64,000 nucleotides of DNA, from the NCBI RefSeq assembly GCF_947507565.1, contig NC_089189.1, forward strand, positions 1,736,001 to 1,800,000, written 5' to 3'. Positions 1 through 11,400 of the stretch are shown in pieces. Position 1 is the stretch's first letter. Each line of letters begins with the position of its first letter. Made by a program: the position numbers and the translations under genes. The notes under the pieces were generated by a model. The model was given only the letters and a program-made list of their open reading frames with translations. It ran no database searches and was not told the origin of the DNA. This DNA is from Oscarella lobularis (lineage: Eukaryota > Porifera > Homoscleromorpha > Homosclerophorida > Oscarellidae).

Positions 1-1791
1 TCACTCTAGCCTTTAGAGCAAGGGATGGCTTATGTAAACGGAGATTACGCCGGCGATTCTTCAGGACACATGTCACCCGCAAGTTACAATCCCGTATACT
101 GTATTTCAGTTGTGCAATACTGTATTACTATCTGTGACAACCTAACACTGGGATTGACCACAGTCATATTCTTCACTTTGTGCGTGCTCTCTAACAAAGA
201 AATGATAAACGATCGTGGCCAACGACATTGACTCTACCCAATTTTAAGCGACGATGCGTTAGATGAACGATGAACGCTCAGTTTCACACTTTTATAGTCA
301 GCAAAGGTATCTAAAAAATTCATTAGAAAGGTTCGCTAATAAAATTCGCTTTACCAAGGTTTCGAGTGGTCAAAATCGATTTAGAAGTGTATTAAAGGGC
401 GACCGAACATCATTTCCACCGCAAAGAAAAAGACGAACATTTCGCTCATTATCCGTCAGGCAGTAAGCTGAATGGTTGTAAATTTCTGCCTCGCTTTATT
501 TTATATTCAACTAAACAAGAAAAGAAAAAACTAAAATGAACCTGTATAGGCTTAGGGACAGTTCACTTCGTAAGCGTGGGGTTTATCAACGTAAACCCAG
601 GCGGAGGTCCCTTTGCAGCCGCCAATGAGAAGGCAGACTGTTTCTACCACGCCTTCTATGAGACACAAAGTGTGACAGCACCTGTCTGAAAAGTGTGGTT
701 CGTCAAAATGAGCAGAAATCCAAGTCCTAAAATAAGAGATCATCAAACCTAATACAACATTTATTTGTCCATACGACCGACCTTGGCGGCCAGGTCAATA
801 ACAAAAGTATCGCCCAGCATTTTGCTGCTGTATTATGTGACCAAGTATTGTTCTGCACGATCCCTCTAAAGAGCAATTCAGGAGATTCCGCTAGGCACTG
901 TATGCTAGCAGACGCAAACGTAAGAGTAATCAACTTATTCGCATAAATAATAAATCAAATACATAATTTAGGTAAGTACTGTAATTAAATAATACTCGTA
1001 AGGACCTTTTTCTACATGGATGAGGAGTACAATACTTTTGTATACGTTGTTACGTTTTTTTGGCCTACTGAATAGCTCTCAGCTGAATACATACCAACCG
1101 GGCGAAGAGTATCTAATGGTTTTTGAAGAAGGCGTGGTGGTTGGCACTAACGCCTCATGCTCTGTCCCGTGGCAAGAGGAGTCGCGGCGTACATTTTATG
1201 ATCGGCGAGAACATGCATACACGATTATAATGTTAGGGTGATGCATTTGACTGCAAATCAGAACCTCTCTTCGAAAGAGAAGAGAACGACGTCACAGCAA
1301 CTCGGCTTCCCTGCCAACGGTCTCCGAAGTCCGAAAGTGTTGAAAACATTATTTGGCGTATTTATAGACGCATCATGTCTACACTGTGCGTCGTGGTCAG
1401 TGTTTGCATGTGAGTGCTCGAATTGGCGGTTTTCTTATGCATGTGAGGTACTACAACAGGACATTGAGCTGTACTATATACATACCGCGGTAGTATAAAT
1501 GTCAGTGGGCTTGTTTAGTCTTCTAACAGTCTTATATGCGTAGGGCTTACTTCTGAAGGGGTTTTCATTGAAAAGAAGTTATTGTCTCTGCGATTTCTAT
1601 GGTACCTTATAGGTAATTTGATCTATGCTGTGTGGTCCGTCTAATGCAATTACTTCTCCGAGGTATGTAAACCGTACACGAAGTGGATTCTTATTGGAGG
1701 ACTTGTCTAAACAGAGAACACCCGTTACGCCTCTGATGTCTCGAGTTTGCTGAGCGACGGCGAAAGCGGTCAAATGGTTTCAGTGCTTTCC
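1..1791. repeat. Segmental duplication copy A, 5' block (matches 34529-36331)
   Basis: This stretch reads almost base for base like 34529-36331, with scattered substitutions and short indels. It begins with the same sequence (CACTCTAGCCTTTAGAGCAA) and the match breaks after the shared CAGTGCTTTCCT. In copy B the break lies inside the signal-peptide exon of the EGF protein, so copy A keeps the upstream region but loses the coding body. I see no intact gene here; the short open frames are remnants. The block also carries an old 3'-exon fragment (next entry), so the duplication copied an already rearranged locus. Confidence 0.9.
1060..1200 (+). pseudogene. Relic of EGF-protein exon 8 (Ig-like segment)
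   Basis: The translation contains FEEGVVVGTNASCS, identical to the start of the last exon of the EGF protein at 38385-38430. It is preceded by a TYQPGEEY-like stretch matching TYQEGEEY there. The flanking reading frame is broken, and relative to its sister at 35600-35735 it lacks about 10 bases after the Cys. It lies upstream of the homologous gene start rather than downstream, which points to an older tandem copy whose 3' end was left behind. Confidence 0.75.
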
Positions 1792-2454
1792 TCTCCGAAA
1801 GAAGAAACGGTCAAACAACTAATCGTACTCAAAGAATACAAACGCCCGTATAACCTCAACTCATTCAGAGAAGCTTTTCGAAAGCGGGCCATGGCCAGTA
1901 GAAGAAAAGCATGCGATGCCATCCGAGAGCGTGGAGAGCAAAAAGTAGAAGCCAAAAGCGAAAAAGGCGAAGCTAGCTGAAGAAAAGAGCGAAGTCTTCC
2001 GTCAATCCTGGTCTGAAATACGAAACGATTGATGCGCTTTGTGTAATTAATCTTCTTACCTACGTGCACTACTAAGCAGAATAATTTTGCAAAGAAACCG
2101 AAAACTGACGGCCCGATCTCGAGTTTGTGTAATTAATCGTCTTACCTACGTGCACTACTAAGCAGAATAATTTTGCAAAGAAACCGAAAACTGACGGTCC
2201 GATCTCGAGCTCTCTTCTTCCCAATACCCGCCAAGTGCGCAATATAATTTTCGAACTCAACCACGTGACCCCTCGCTTCGAAACCCTGCCTTCACTCGTC
2301 AGGCAATCTAAGGACTCTGGACTCTAGGAATGATGGAGTATGACCAAGTCGAGTAAGAAATCGATCGCGGAAGTTCACGTGACCTCTTCCGGATAGCATT
2401 CCAAGACTCACTGCGACCACAGTGTAACAGCAATCGTTTTCAGCTAGCGCACAA
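1792..2454. other. Non-homologous filler between the two duplicated blocks; 86-bp tandem repeat
   Basis: Copy A here diverges completely from copy B: about 0.66 kb replaces roughly 2.7 kb of coding exons. I recognise no gene. An 86-bp unit is present twice in tandem (2038-2123 and 2124-2209; GTGTAATTAATC then CTTACCTACGTGCACTACTA), with only a few differences, so the duplication is recent. Confidence 0.7.
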
Positions 2455-2530
2455 ATGTCTTTTCGGTTTTGTCTCCTTTTCGCTCTACTTAGCGCTCAGC
2501 CATTCTCGCCGCCGTTTGCAAAAGCGAAGG
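2455..2530 (+). CDS. Orphan signal-peptide-like exon
   Basis: An ATG opens a hydrophobic leader (MSFRFCLLFALLSAQPFSPP) that runs 76 nt to AAG|GTACCA, an acceptable splice donor, ending in phase 1. It sits just upstream of the EGF relic but has no counterpart in copy B. It may be a captured first exon for the relic or part of an unrelated decayed gene. The 3' partner is not identifiable. Confidence 0.3.
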
Positions 2531-2539
2531 TACCAAATT

Positions 2540-2992
2540 GGAGGCCACGTGCTTCAACACACCAATCGACTGCACGTGCAACGCCCGATTTACACCGGAT
2601 CCGGCTTCCGGTAAACCAACAAACCGTCCCGTGTGCATTAAGACAGACGCGTGCACACGGGCACCAAACGGATCTCACACGTGCCACGAGAATGCCTTAT
2701 GCAGAATAACGGACAATGGTTTCCATTGCGAGTGCATGATCGGCTACAAAGCCGACGGCTCCGGCGCACCAGCCAATCGACCTGTATGCATTGATTGTAA
2801 CGAATGTCTCGGCGAATGTCCAGAATTGATTGTTGATAAGGGGGCGTGTCACGTGAATGTTGATTGTACGAACGTGCCGGGATCGTTCAATTGCACGTGT
2901 GCAAAACCGGCTACGTACCTCAAGTCGGAAGTTCTGTCGATCGTCCAGTTTGCATCAAGATTGACGAGTGCGTCAAAAAGAGACTTTTTTGA
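2540..2992 (+). pseudogene. Truncated EGF-domain pseudogene (copy A)
   Basis: Matches 39080-39534 of the EGF-protein gene at high identity and covers the last three EGF-like units (CNARFTPDPASGK, CHENALCRITDNGFHCEC, CHVNVDCTNVPGSFNCTC). Relative to copy B there is a 2-nt insertion at about 2900 (GTGTGCAAAA versus GTGCAAAA), which shifts the frame before the end. The first unit has also lost conserved positions (NTPIDCTC where copy B has NTLGSYDCTC). With no upstream exons and a frameshift this is a dead fragment. Confidence 0.85.
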
Positions 2993-2999
2993 TGGCTCT

Positions 3000-3800
3000 C
3001 AGCTCATTTCCTGTTCGACAGTTCGTGTACACGCTCCTTCTCCATCACTCTGAAGTGTAGCAGAAGAGACCAGTACAATAGAAAGAACATTACCTCGCAT
3101 TTCTGTTGGAACGAGCACATCACATGACGATCGACACGCGACATTAGCAGCAACTTTATCGCGCATCGAACAGCTATGCGTCGATCTGAAGGCAGATCCT
3201 GGTTCGAAAACATCATCTTCTAACTTAGACTCCCTACGGCGAATTTTGTCAACGCAGGAAAGAAGGACGAACGACGTCGATCCTCATGATCGATTGAGCG
3301 GTTTCTCCATCCATATTAGATCTCGTCTTCATAAGTCTTTGCTTAGGAATGTTTCCTTTACCGCTTTGACGTCAGCGAGACTCTTTTCCGTCACTCGGAC
3401 GCGATAGTTTCCGTCGTTGAGCGACCTGGGATACGGGATGTCCTGCATCCCGTATAACAACACGATAAAATGGCCCGATCTGTCAAACAGAAGCTGCCTG
3501 TGACTCGACCACGGGTTCGCTAGCTTGCTAAGCAAACTATTGCGGGGAGCGACCAGGTAAATGTCTAGTCAACGTGGTCTGAGCACGGATTTTTGAGATA
3601 AGAGAATCCGAGACGCCGTCTAGAAACAACTATTACCCCACAGGGTCCACCACCGCACACACGCACACTCGCAAATCACTCGCTAAGGCACAGTGACGCG
3701 CTAGACGTCGTTTATTGTCTTCTCGAACACCCAAGGAGAAAGCATACGTTTAGGATACAGAGAACCTTATCTATTGCCGAAAACATGCTAATGAAACGCT
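3000..3800. repeat. Duplicated 3' flank plus interspersed repeat carrying a hairpin
   Basis: 3000-3470 matches 39534-39965 downstream of copy B. About 3430-3800 also matches the reverse complement of 42841-43260. It includes a near-perfect inverted repeat (ATACGGGATG, 5-nt loop, CATCCCGTAT) at about 3431-3455, repeated at about 39931-39955 and in degenerate form near 43224. Copies in two orientations suggest a short non-autonomous mobile element; I see no coding capacity. Confidence 0.75.
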
Positions 3801-4149
3801 TATGATAAAGGACCCCTGTTATTGCATTCTGCTGACTCGCCACTTTCTATGATACATAACCACATTATAACCACAGCAAAAATAACTGACCGGTCGAATC
3901 AATAGTACTCATGTGGTTGTGCTCTTGAATCTAATCAAGACCACGAATAACCACTATTAATAACAAAAACACCTTTCCTATCCCGGGAATGCCGGGATAC
4001 TCGTACGTCGTACGCCGGCCTCGACGTGTCCTCGTGAAACGAGATAGCTCGTTAGATTAGTGGAGGAAGACACGCACTGTACATATCCTCAGATGACACG
4101 CCCATGCTACCAAATGTAGAACCTTTTTTTTGATTGGTCATGCATTTGC
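3801..4149. other. Intergenic, nothing recognised
   Basis: AT-rich sequence without a credible exon or RNA gene. Confidence 0.5.
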
Positions 4150-4895
4150 TTACGTGGCCCGCCTCCTAACGTGCCTCGCTGGAGGTCCCACGATCTCTAC
4201 TCGGCGGTCTCCGTGGGCGACGTACATGTCACTTGCCTTCACGTGTTTTTGGGGCATCGCAAGCGGCTTTTCCAATCTTGTTCTCACTGAGGGCGTGTCT
4301 CCTGTGGCGTCTTCGTCATTGTCAGAGTTGTCCGTTCTTGAGCTCACCGATGCGGAGATGGAGTATATAGCGATGCCGGCCACCGACATTTCCGATCCCT
4401 CGGCAGCGTACAGGCGAAGCGTAGATTCCGACGGCATTAGCGCGTCCTCTTTTCCAGCGTCTGGGCATACGTCGAGATTTTCGGCGAACTCGGCCGGCAC
4501 TATAGCGAACATTCCGATCCCACATAACACCGGAAGGGCGTTTTCTACGAGGAGCGCGTGCAATGAGGCAGCGTTGACGTGGCTGGCCGACGCATTGTCA
4601 GGGTCGGGGCGCCTTCAGCAAGCGCGGCAATATTGCCTTGAATGACATTCACTGACGGTCGTGCATCGGCGGCGAGGAAAAGGTTGGGCGTTCGCTCCGG
4701 TTGCGGGGGGCGTGTAAGGTGCAAAGCGAGGGCGTGATCGCGTAGATCGTTGTTGATAATGTTGTTGGTCGGCGAGCCGCTTTCGGCAATCGGTTTGCGT
4801 CGTACATTGCCTTTCGTTTTCGTACGAAATATATTACTGATTTTTTTTCTTTTTAGTACAGCTTTATTTTCGTACACTGCACGTTCTACAAACAT
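4150..4895 (-). CDS. Hypothetical minus-strand coding fragment, frameshifted
   Basis: Two overlapping minus-strand open frames, 4895-4545 and 4563-4150, look like one coding stretch. The first ends soon after NVIQGNIAALAEGAP, and the second frame is open immediately alongside it (DPDNASASHVNAAS, then HALLVENALPVLCGIGMF). A one-base shift at about 4600 would connect them. I recognise no domain. The opposite strand is also open over 4130-4645, so composition alone could create these frames. It may be a decayed mobile-element gene. Confidence 0.25.
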
Positions 4896-5494
4896 TAATT
4901 AATGTAAAACGAAAATTTGTGAAACTACAAGGCAACCCGCAAAAACAGAGTCTGCGTTGCAAAACGGCTTCTTCGTCGCGCGCGAAAGAGCACAAACCAA
5001 TGTTATCCGGGCGTCACAGTAGAATCACGTGGTTTGAAGGAACGAAGCGATATCTGCTCTAGCACACTCAAATTAGACATTTCAATCGACGGGGCATGTT
5101 TTCTGTGTTCTACAGAAGGCTATACTTTGTGCAAACAGCGAAGCGAGGCTCTCCGCGATAACTCAGACGGTAAAGTTATTCCTATTACGGCACGCGTAGG
5201 CGTCGTATATGTGGGAGCGCTGGCGACACGGCTGCGGATCGCGAAAAATTGCTCACGAGATGATCAAACGATCCGGAGATTATCGGCCCGGCATTCATCG
5301 TAGCAGCATCCACGCATAGGTGTGCGTCACTTTTGGTGCAGTGATTTCTCGCGAAGGAACCGGCATAAAACGTCTGTTCGCCAAAACCTTATAGAATACG
5401 TACAAGTAAGTACGTACATATATTCAGCTGATTTATTAATCCCACTCTTCGTTTTGATTGCAAGGATAAAGGCAGCTAATACGTTTGTCTCATA
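4896..5494. other. Upstream region of the SRCR/sushi receptor gene
   Basis: No coding feature that I trust; a 90-codon open frame at 5034-5303 has no recognisable content. The last 100-200 bp should hold the promoter of the receptor that starts at 5495; no clear TATA box is visible. Confidence 0.4.
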
Positions 5495-8400
5495 ATGTTC
5501 TTTGCTGCTCTACTCTTGCTACTGCAGCACTCGATAGGCCACGTGCTTTCCCAAGCACGTACGTGAGGGTTCAGGGTTCAGGGCGGGGGGGGACGAATTA
5601 TGCACGCCGGCCTAATTCCGCGCATTCTTTTCCTTTTCTCTACTGTATAGCTCTTCGTTTGGTCGGTGGCTCGACGCGCTACGAAGGTCGCGTCGAAATC
5701 TCCTATAACTCCACGTGGGGAACCGTTTGCGATGATGGCTGGGACGTCGACGACGCGAACGTCGTTTGCCGTCAACTTTTTCAAACGTCCGCTTATCAGT
5801 ACCCACATGGCGCACATTTTGGAGAAGGTTCAGGAACGATTTGGCTCGATGACGTGGGATGTTCTGGAAATGAGACGAGTTTGGACCGATGTTACAACAA
5901 AGGCTGGGGTTCTCATAACTGCGGTCACAACGAAGACGCCGGCGTCGTCTGCAACCGTGACCAAGTGAGATTGGTTGGCGGCACGTCGATTTACGAAGGT
6001 CGCGTCGAAATATTTCACAACAACGAGTGGGGGACTGTGTGCGACGACGACTGGGAGTTCGACGAAGCCCGCGTCGTGTGTCGTCAATTAGGCTACGGTT
6101 CGGCGACGGCGCCCAGATGCTGCGCCTCTTTCGGTCAAGGATCCGGCACGATTTGGCTCGATGACGTTGCCTGTTCTGGATCAGAGCAGACGCTCGGTTC
6201 TTGTCGTGCCAACTCTTGGGGTGGTCACAACTGTGGCCACAATGAGGACGCCGGGGTCATTTGCCAAGGTTTGGATCATTGCTTTGTACAAAATAGAATT
6301 TTCCGTGGTCAGCTTACGTATTCCAGGCCCGTCGAGACCGTGCGTCGCTTTGGCTAGTCCCGTGCACGGATCGAAGTCAGGAAACTCCACGGATCTCGCA
6401 GCGTCAGTCTCGTTCTCGTGCTCGTTGGGCTACGCGCTGAGCGGGTCAAGTCGACGCACTTGTCTAATCGACGGCACTTGGTCAGGAACTCAGCCAACGT
6501 GCAACGGTATATATAAAGGTAATCTATATTACTTATATTTTATTGTTTCTTTGTGTAGCCGTTGACTGTGGTTCGCTGCCGGCTCCTTTGTACGGCAGCT
6601 TCTCGGGAAGTTCGACGCTCTATGGAGCGACAATACGCTTCAGTTGCAATGCCGGATACGGCCTCTCTGGTTCGTCGTCACGATCCTGCGCATCCAGCGG
6701 TCAATGGAACGGATCCCAACCGACGTGCAATCGTGAGAACGATGTCAATGCCACGACTCATTCCTAGTTTTAATTACTTGCAGGTATCTACTGTCCTTTG
6801 CTGTCGAGACCCAGCTTTGGGTCCATATCGACGTCCAATCGAACGGTTGGAACGACGGTGACGTTTTCTTGTTCCCTTGGCTACAGACTCGTCGGCTCGT
6901 CGTCTCGCTCGTGCGAGATAAGCGGCTCGTGGACTGGATCAACAGCGTCGTGCATTGGTACGTAGCATTCACACACGCGTAGGCTTCAAGATGTAAACTC
7001 TCTTCTCTCTAAGTCGTCACTTGTGCATCGCTTTCGACTCCTCTCAATGGAGTCAAGACGGGAACGTCGGTGACGTATGGATCCATTGTGATGTTCTCCT
7101 GCACATCGGGCTACACGCTGTCCGGTTCGTCGAATCGCTCGTGCTCGGCAAGTGGAGACTGGACTGGAACTCAACCCGTTTGCACACGTAAGACAACGTG
7201 CACGCATAGCGTCTATGTATACATACTCTATTTTTTGTTCGTGAGTGTTCTGTGATTGTCTATTAATTATGCCCTTAAGTCTGATTCCAAAACGCCACGA
7301 ATAAACATATTTATTCGTATGGCCAATTTCCATCTCAGCGGAGAGAGATTGCCAGACGCGTTTATCCATCTACTAGCTTGGGTTTTTTTATTTTTTTATT
7401 TTTTCATAGTGAGAGAATTGTTTTTACTATTGTTAAGTGTAATCTTGAGTCATTTTTATTCTGTACTTAACCTTTCCATATAAAGAAGGTGGCTAACTGT
7501 GTATCATTTTAGCTACTAGGTGTCCAGCCCTTGCTCCTCTGAGTCACGGTCACATGTCATCGACGTCTGTCAGCGCCGGAACGGTCGTCTCCTTTACGTG
7601 CAGCAAAGGCTACACCCTTTCGGGATCCACAACGCGAACATGTCAGTTGTCAGGATCGTGGAGCGGAACGCAGCCCACGTGCACGAGTAAAGTCGCTATC
7701 TTTTACCCTCTCTCCTTTAATTGAGTGACTCCTCGTTTAGTCGTTAACTGCGGTGGCCTGTCAACTCCTAGCAATGCAGTCAAAACAGAAACTAATTCGA
7801 CGTCTTTCGGAGCAATCGTCTCTTTCACTTGCTCTCAAGGCTACGTTCTCATTGGATCCGCGTCTAGAACGTGCCAGAGCTCGGGAAAGTGGAGCGGCAC
7901 TCAGCCCAAATGTTCTCGTAAGAACGTCGCCAATTTTTTAAATTTCAAATGCTAGATTTTTTCTTGTCTTAGTTGTTGACTGCGGTGCTTTAGCTGCACC
8001 GGCTCACGGCACCAAGACCGGCTCGAGAACGACGCACGAAGTAATAATCTCATTTCAGTGCTCACTTGGCTACGTTCGCTCGGGCTCGTCATCTCGCACG
8101 TGCCAATCTGACGGCACCTGGAGCGGCACGCAGCCTTCGTGCTTAAGTGCAGCGTTTTTTTTGTTTTGATCGTTCGTTCTGATTCTACTTCCTTTAGTTG
8201 TGGACTGCGGTAGTCTTTCGGCTCCGAGCAACGCTGAAATGCACGGCAGTCTCTCGACGTACGCCTCTACGACGGCATTTGCGTGCGTCAAAGGCTTCAC
8301 CCTGCAAGGATCGAAGAGTCGCACGTGTCAAGCGAATGGCACGTGGAGCGGCCAGCCTGTCTCATGCAAACGTCAGTGGATAGACACACGCGTATTATAT

Positions 8401-11400
8401 ATATAAGCAATTTTAATTTTTTTGCAGAGGTTTATTGTCCGGCTTTGTCGTCCGTGATCAACGGCGTAAGAACTGGCAGTGGTACTATATACGGATCAGT
8501 GGTGAATTTTGGCTGCGAGACTGGCTATAAACTTTACGGTTCGAGTTCGAGAACGTGTCAAAACGACGGAACGTGGAGCGGCTCTCAGCCCACTTGCTCA
8601 CGTCAGTGCATGATATAGACTACAGAGGTTTGGGTCACCTTTCTATAGAGGGCTATATGGCTTTTACATACACGTGCCCTCTTCTTGACTAACCTCATCT
8701 GAAAATTTTCTGACCTAATTATTATTTTTTTTTCTATTAGTTCAGCACTGTAGTCTGCTTTCTGATCCTCCAAACGGAAAAGTTACAGGAGGCAGTTCGG
8801 CACATGGAATGACTATGACATACGTTTGCAATGCTGGCTACAACGTGACGTCTGGATCGCGAACTCGTTCTTGTTTAGCCAAACCGGACGGAAGTGTCTA
8901 TTGGAGTGGAACGGCTGCTCGTTGCACAAGTGAGTAGAGAGCATGTGTATTTTAATTGAATTACATCTGCAACATTTTTATTTAATTAATTAACACAGTT
9001 ATTGATTGCGGACGATTATCAGCATTGCAAAACGGTCAAATGACCGGAAAATCAACGGTTTACCTTTCTACTGTCTCTCTCAGCTGCAGTGTTGGATATA
9101 ACATTGGAGGTTCAGTAAAGCGAACATGCCAAGCGAACGGCCAGTGGAGTGGCTCTCCAACTGTCTGCAAAAGTATTTTAATTATTGTCTCTGATCGCCA
9201 GACTTACTATAGCCATGTTTTTCTTTATAGTTGTTGACTGCGGCCAATTGCCGGCTCCTATTTTCGGAAGTATCTCCGGTGCGACGACCTATGGCTCCTC
9301 CGTCATTCTATCGTGCCGAAAAGGGTTCAGCTTGTTTGGCTCGAGTCGACGAACGTGCCAAGCTAACGGTTCTTGGACTGGAGCAGCAACGCACTGCAAA
9401 AGTACTGTAGACACAGTTTCTCCATACTGTCTCATTTCAAAATTTTTTCTTTCACTAGTCGTTGACTGTGGAGTTGTGAAGTCTCCCGCCAACGGCCAGA
9501 TCACCGTTTTGAATACGACCTACGGTTCGGTGGCATCGTTTCAGTGCAACAGTGGTCACAGTCTGGTCGGACCCTCGTCGCGTCAGTGTCAAGCGAACGG
9601 CCAATGGAGTAGCATACCTACTCTATGCGACGGTGAGACTCTGCGATGCGTACACTACAGCGACTATCTAATGCAACTGTCTAGCTCTTTATTGCTCTGC
9701 TATTGGAGCGCCTTTACACGGGTTCCGGCGGCCGGTTTTGTCTAATTTTGTCTACGGAACGACGTTGAGCTTTACGTGCCCGCTAGAACGAACATTGGTT
9801 GGGCACTCGACTACTCAGTGCGTCCCGACGAGTCAGAATCCCGTGAAGGTCAATTGGACCAACAGTCTGCCAACATGCGACGGTAAGTGTAGCAGCTATG
9901 TACGTATGTATTGGAGGTATTTTTCACGAGCTGTAACGGACTCCAATTCGGAAAGAAAAACCAATAGGGTGTCTTTGTTTATAGAGTGGGCTCCTTTCCT
10001 CTGTCTACAAGTGGGGCTCGTTCTTTATGCACGTACGCGTATGTATCGCAATCCTACTGCCGTAAATACTGGTTAGATTTGTTTCACCTCAATTATTTAG
10101 GTAATTGATTAATTAATTAATTAATTAATTAATTCTTTAGTGGCTCCGAAGCTGGCTCTTAATTTGACAGCGTCTGACCGAACTGAGCTTAGAAGCGGAG
10201 GTAACTTGGTTGCCTACGCTGCAGGAGTTTCACAGTCTAGCGAAGATGATCCGTTGACGCTCTCTTGCTACCCGGCGAAGGGCGATCCAATTCCTCGGGT
10301 GACGTGGTATTACGGTCAAACGATAGTGAACGCCACAGCGAGCAGTGCAGTATATCAAACTTACGACTCCGTAACTGGCACATCCTATTTGACTTTCAAC
10401 GAATTCGGGAATAAGAACGAGGGTAGCTATAAATGCATGGCTATGAACCGAGCCGGAATAGACGATACCAGTTTCACTTTGATCCAACAAGGTCTTAATT
10501 TTCTCCTCTAAACGTTCGTATTCTTTGTACGTTGTATTCGTTTTAGTGGTGCCCAACCGGACGCCTAAACCGTCTCTGATTGTGCTATCGGCCTGGGACA
10601 TTGAAGTCTCGTGGAGCGTGCCGTCATTCGACGGCTATACGCCTCTTACCGGCTACGATGTACAGTATACTACTTCTCTAAATGGGCAATGGGCCCAAGA
10701 ACCCATAACCTTCTCGTCGTCGACATTCGCTACTATAATATTCTTTTTAAACCCGTACACCATCTATAACGTTCGAGTTGCGGCGAGGAACAAGATCGGA
10801 GCTGGTCTCTACAGTGCAGTCGCTTCGACGAGAACCCTCCAAGCAGGTAGTAAAACTTTTAACGTGTCATCATCATTTCTAATGCGCTTTTTTGTATTTT
10901 CCTTCATTTTTAGCGCCTACTGCTCCGCGAATGCTGACGTCTATCTCCGCCGCCTCTGACTCGGTTTCCCTCTCGTGGAGAGTTCCGTCGCCTGCAAACG
11001 GAATCATCACTGCGTACTCTATTTCCTACCGAGACGAATCGTTCGGCAGAGGGCAAACGTTTTTCAAACTCGTCAACGGGACGAATGTTTCATCCACCGT
11101 CACCGGGCTTCTTCCGTATCGCGTCTATCGCTTCACGATAAAGGCCAAAACGGAAGAGCCAGTGGGGAACGATCTTTGGGGAGCTAATTCGTCTGCCGTG
11201 TCTGTTCGAACGCAGGCATCTTGTAAGAAGATCTCTCGAAATTGACCGAATTTTTCTGATACATACGTATAGATCCTTCGTCCTCGCCAACAGTTAGCCA
11301 AGCACGAGCTCATGGATCACAGAGTATTTTCATCCAGTGGAAGGTGAGCATATCCTCCTCATTTAGACATTTTTTCTAATTACTTTCCATAGGGTCCTGC

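Noticed and set aside
4130-4645. Plus-strand 171-codon open frame
   Set aside because: It overlaps a minus-strand open stretch of similar length, starts with low-information sequence and has no recognisable domain; the minus-strand reading connects over a longer region.
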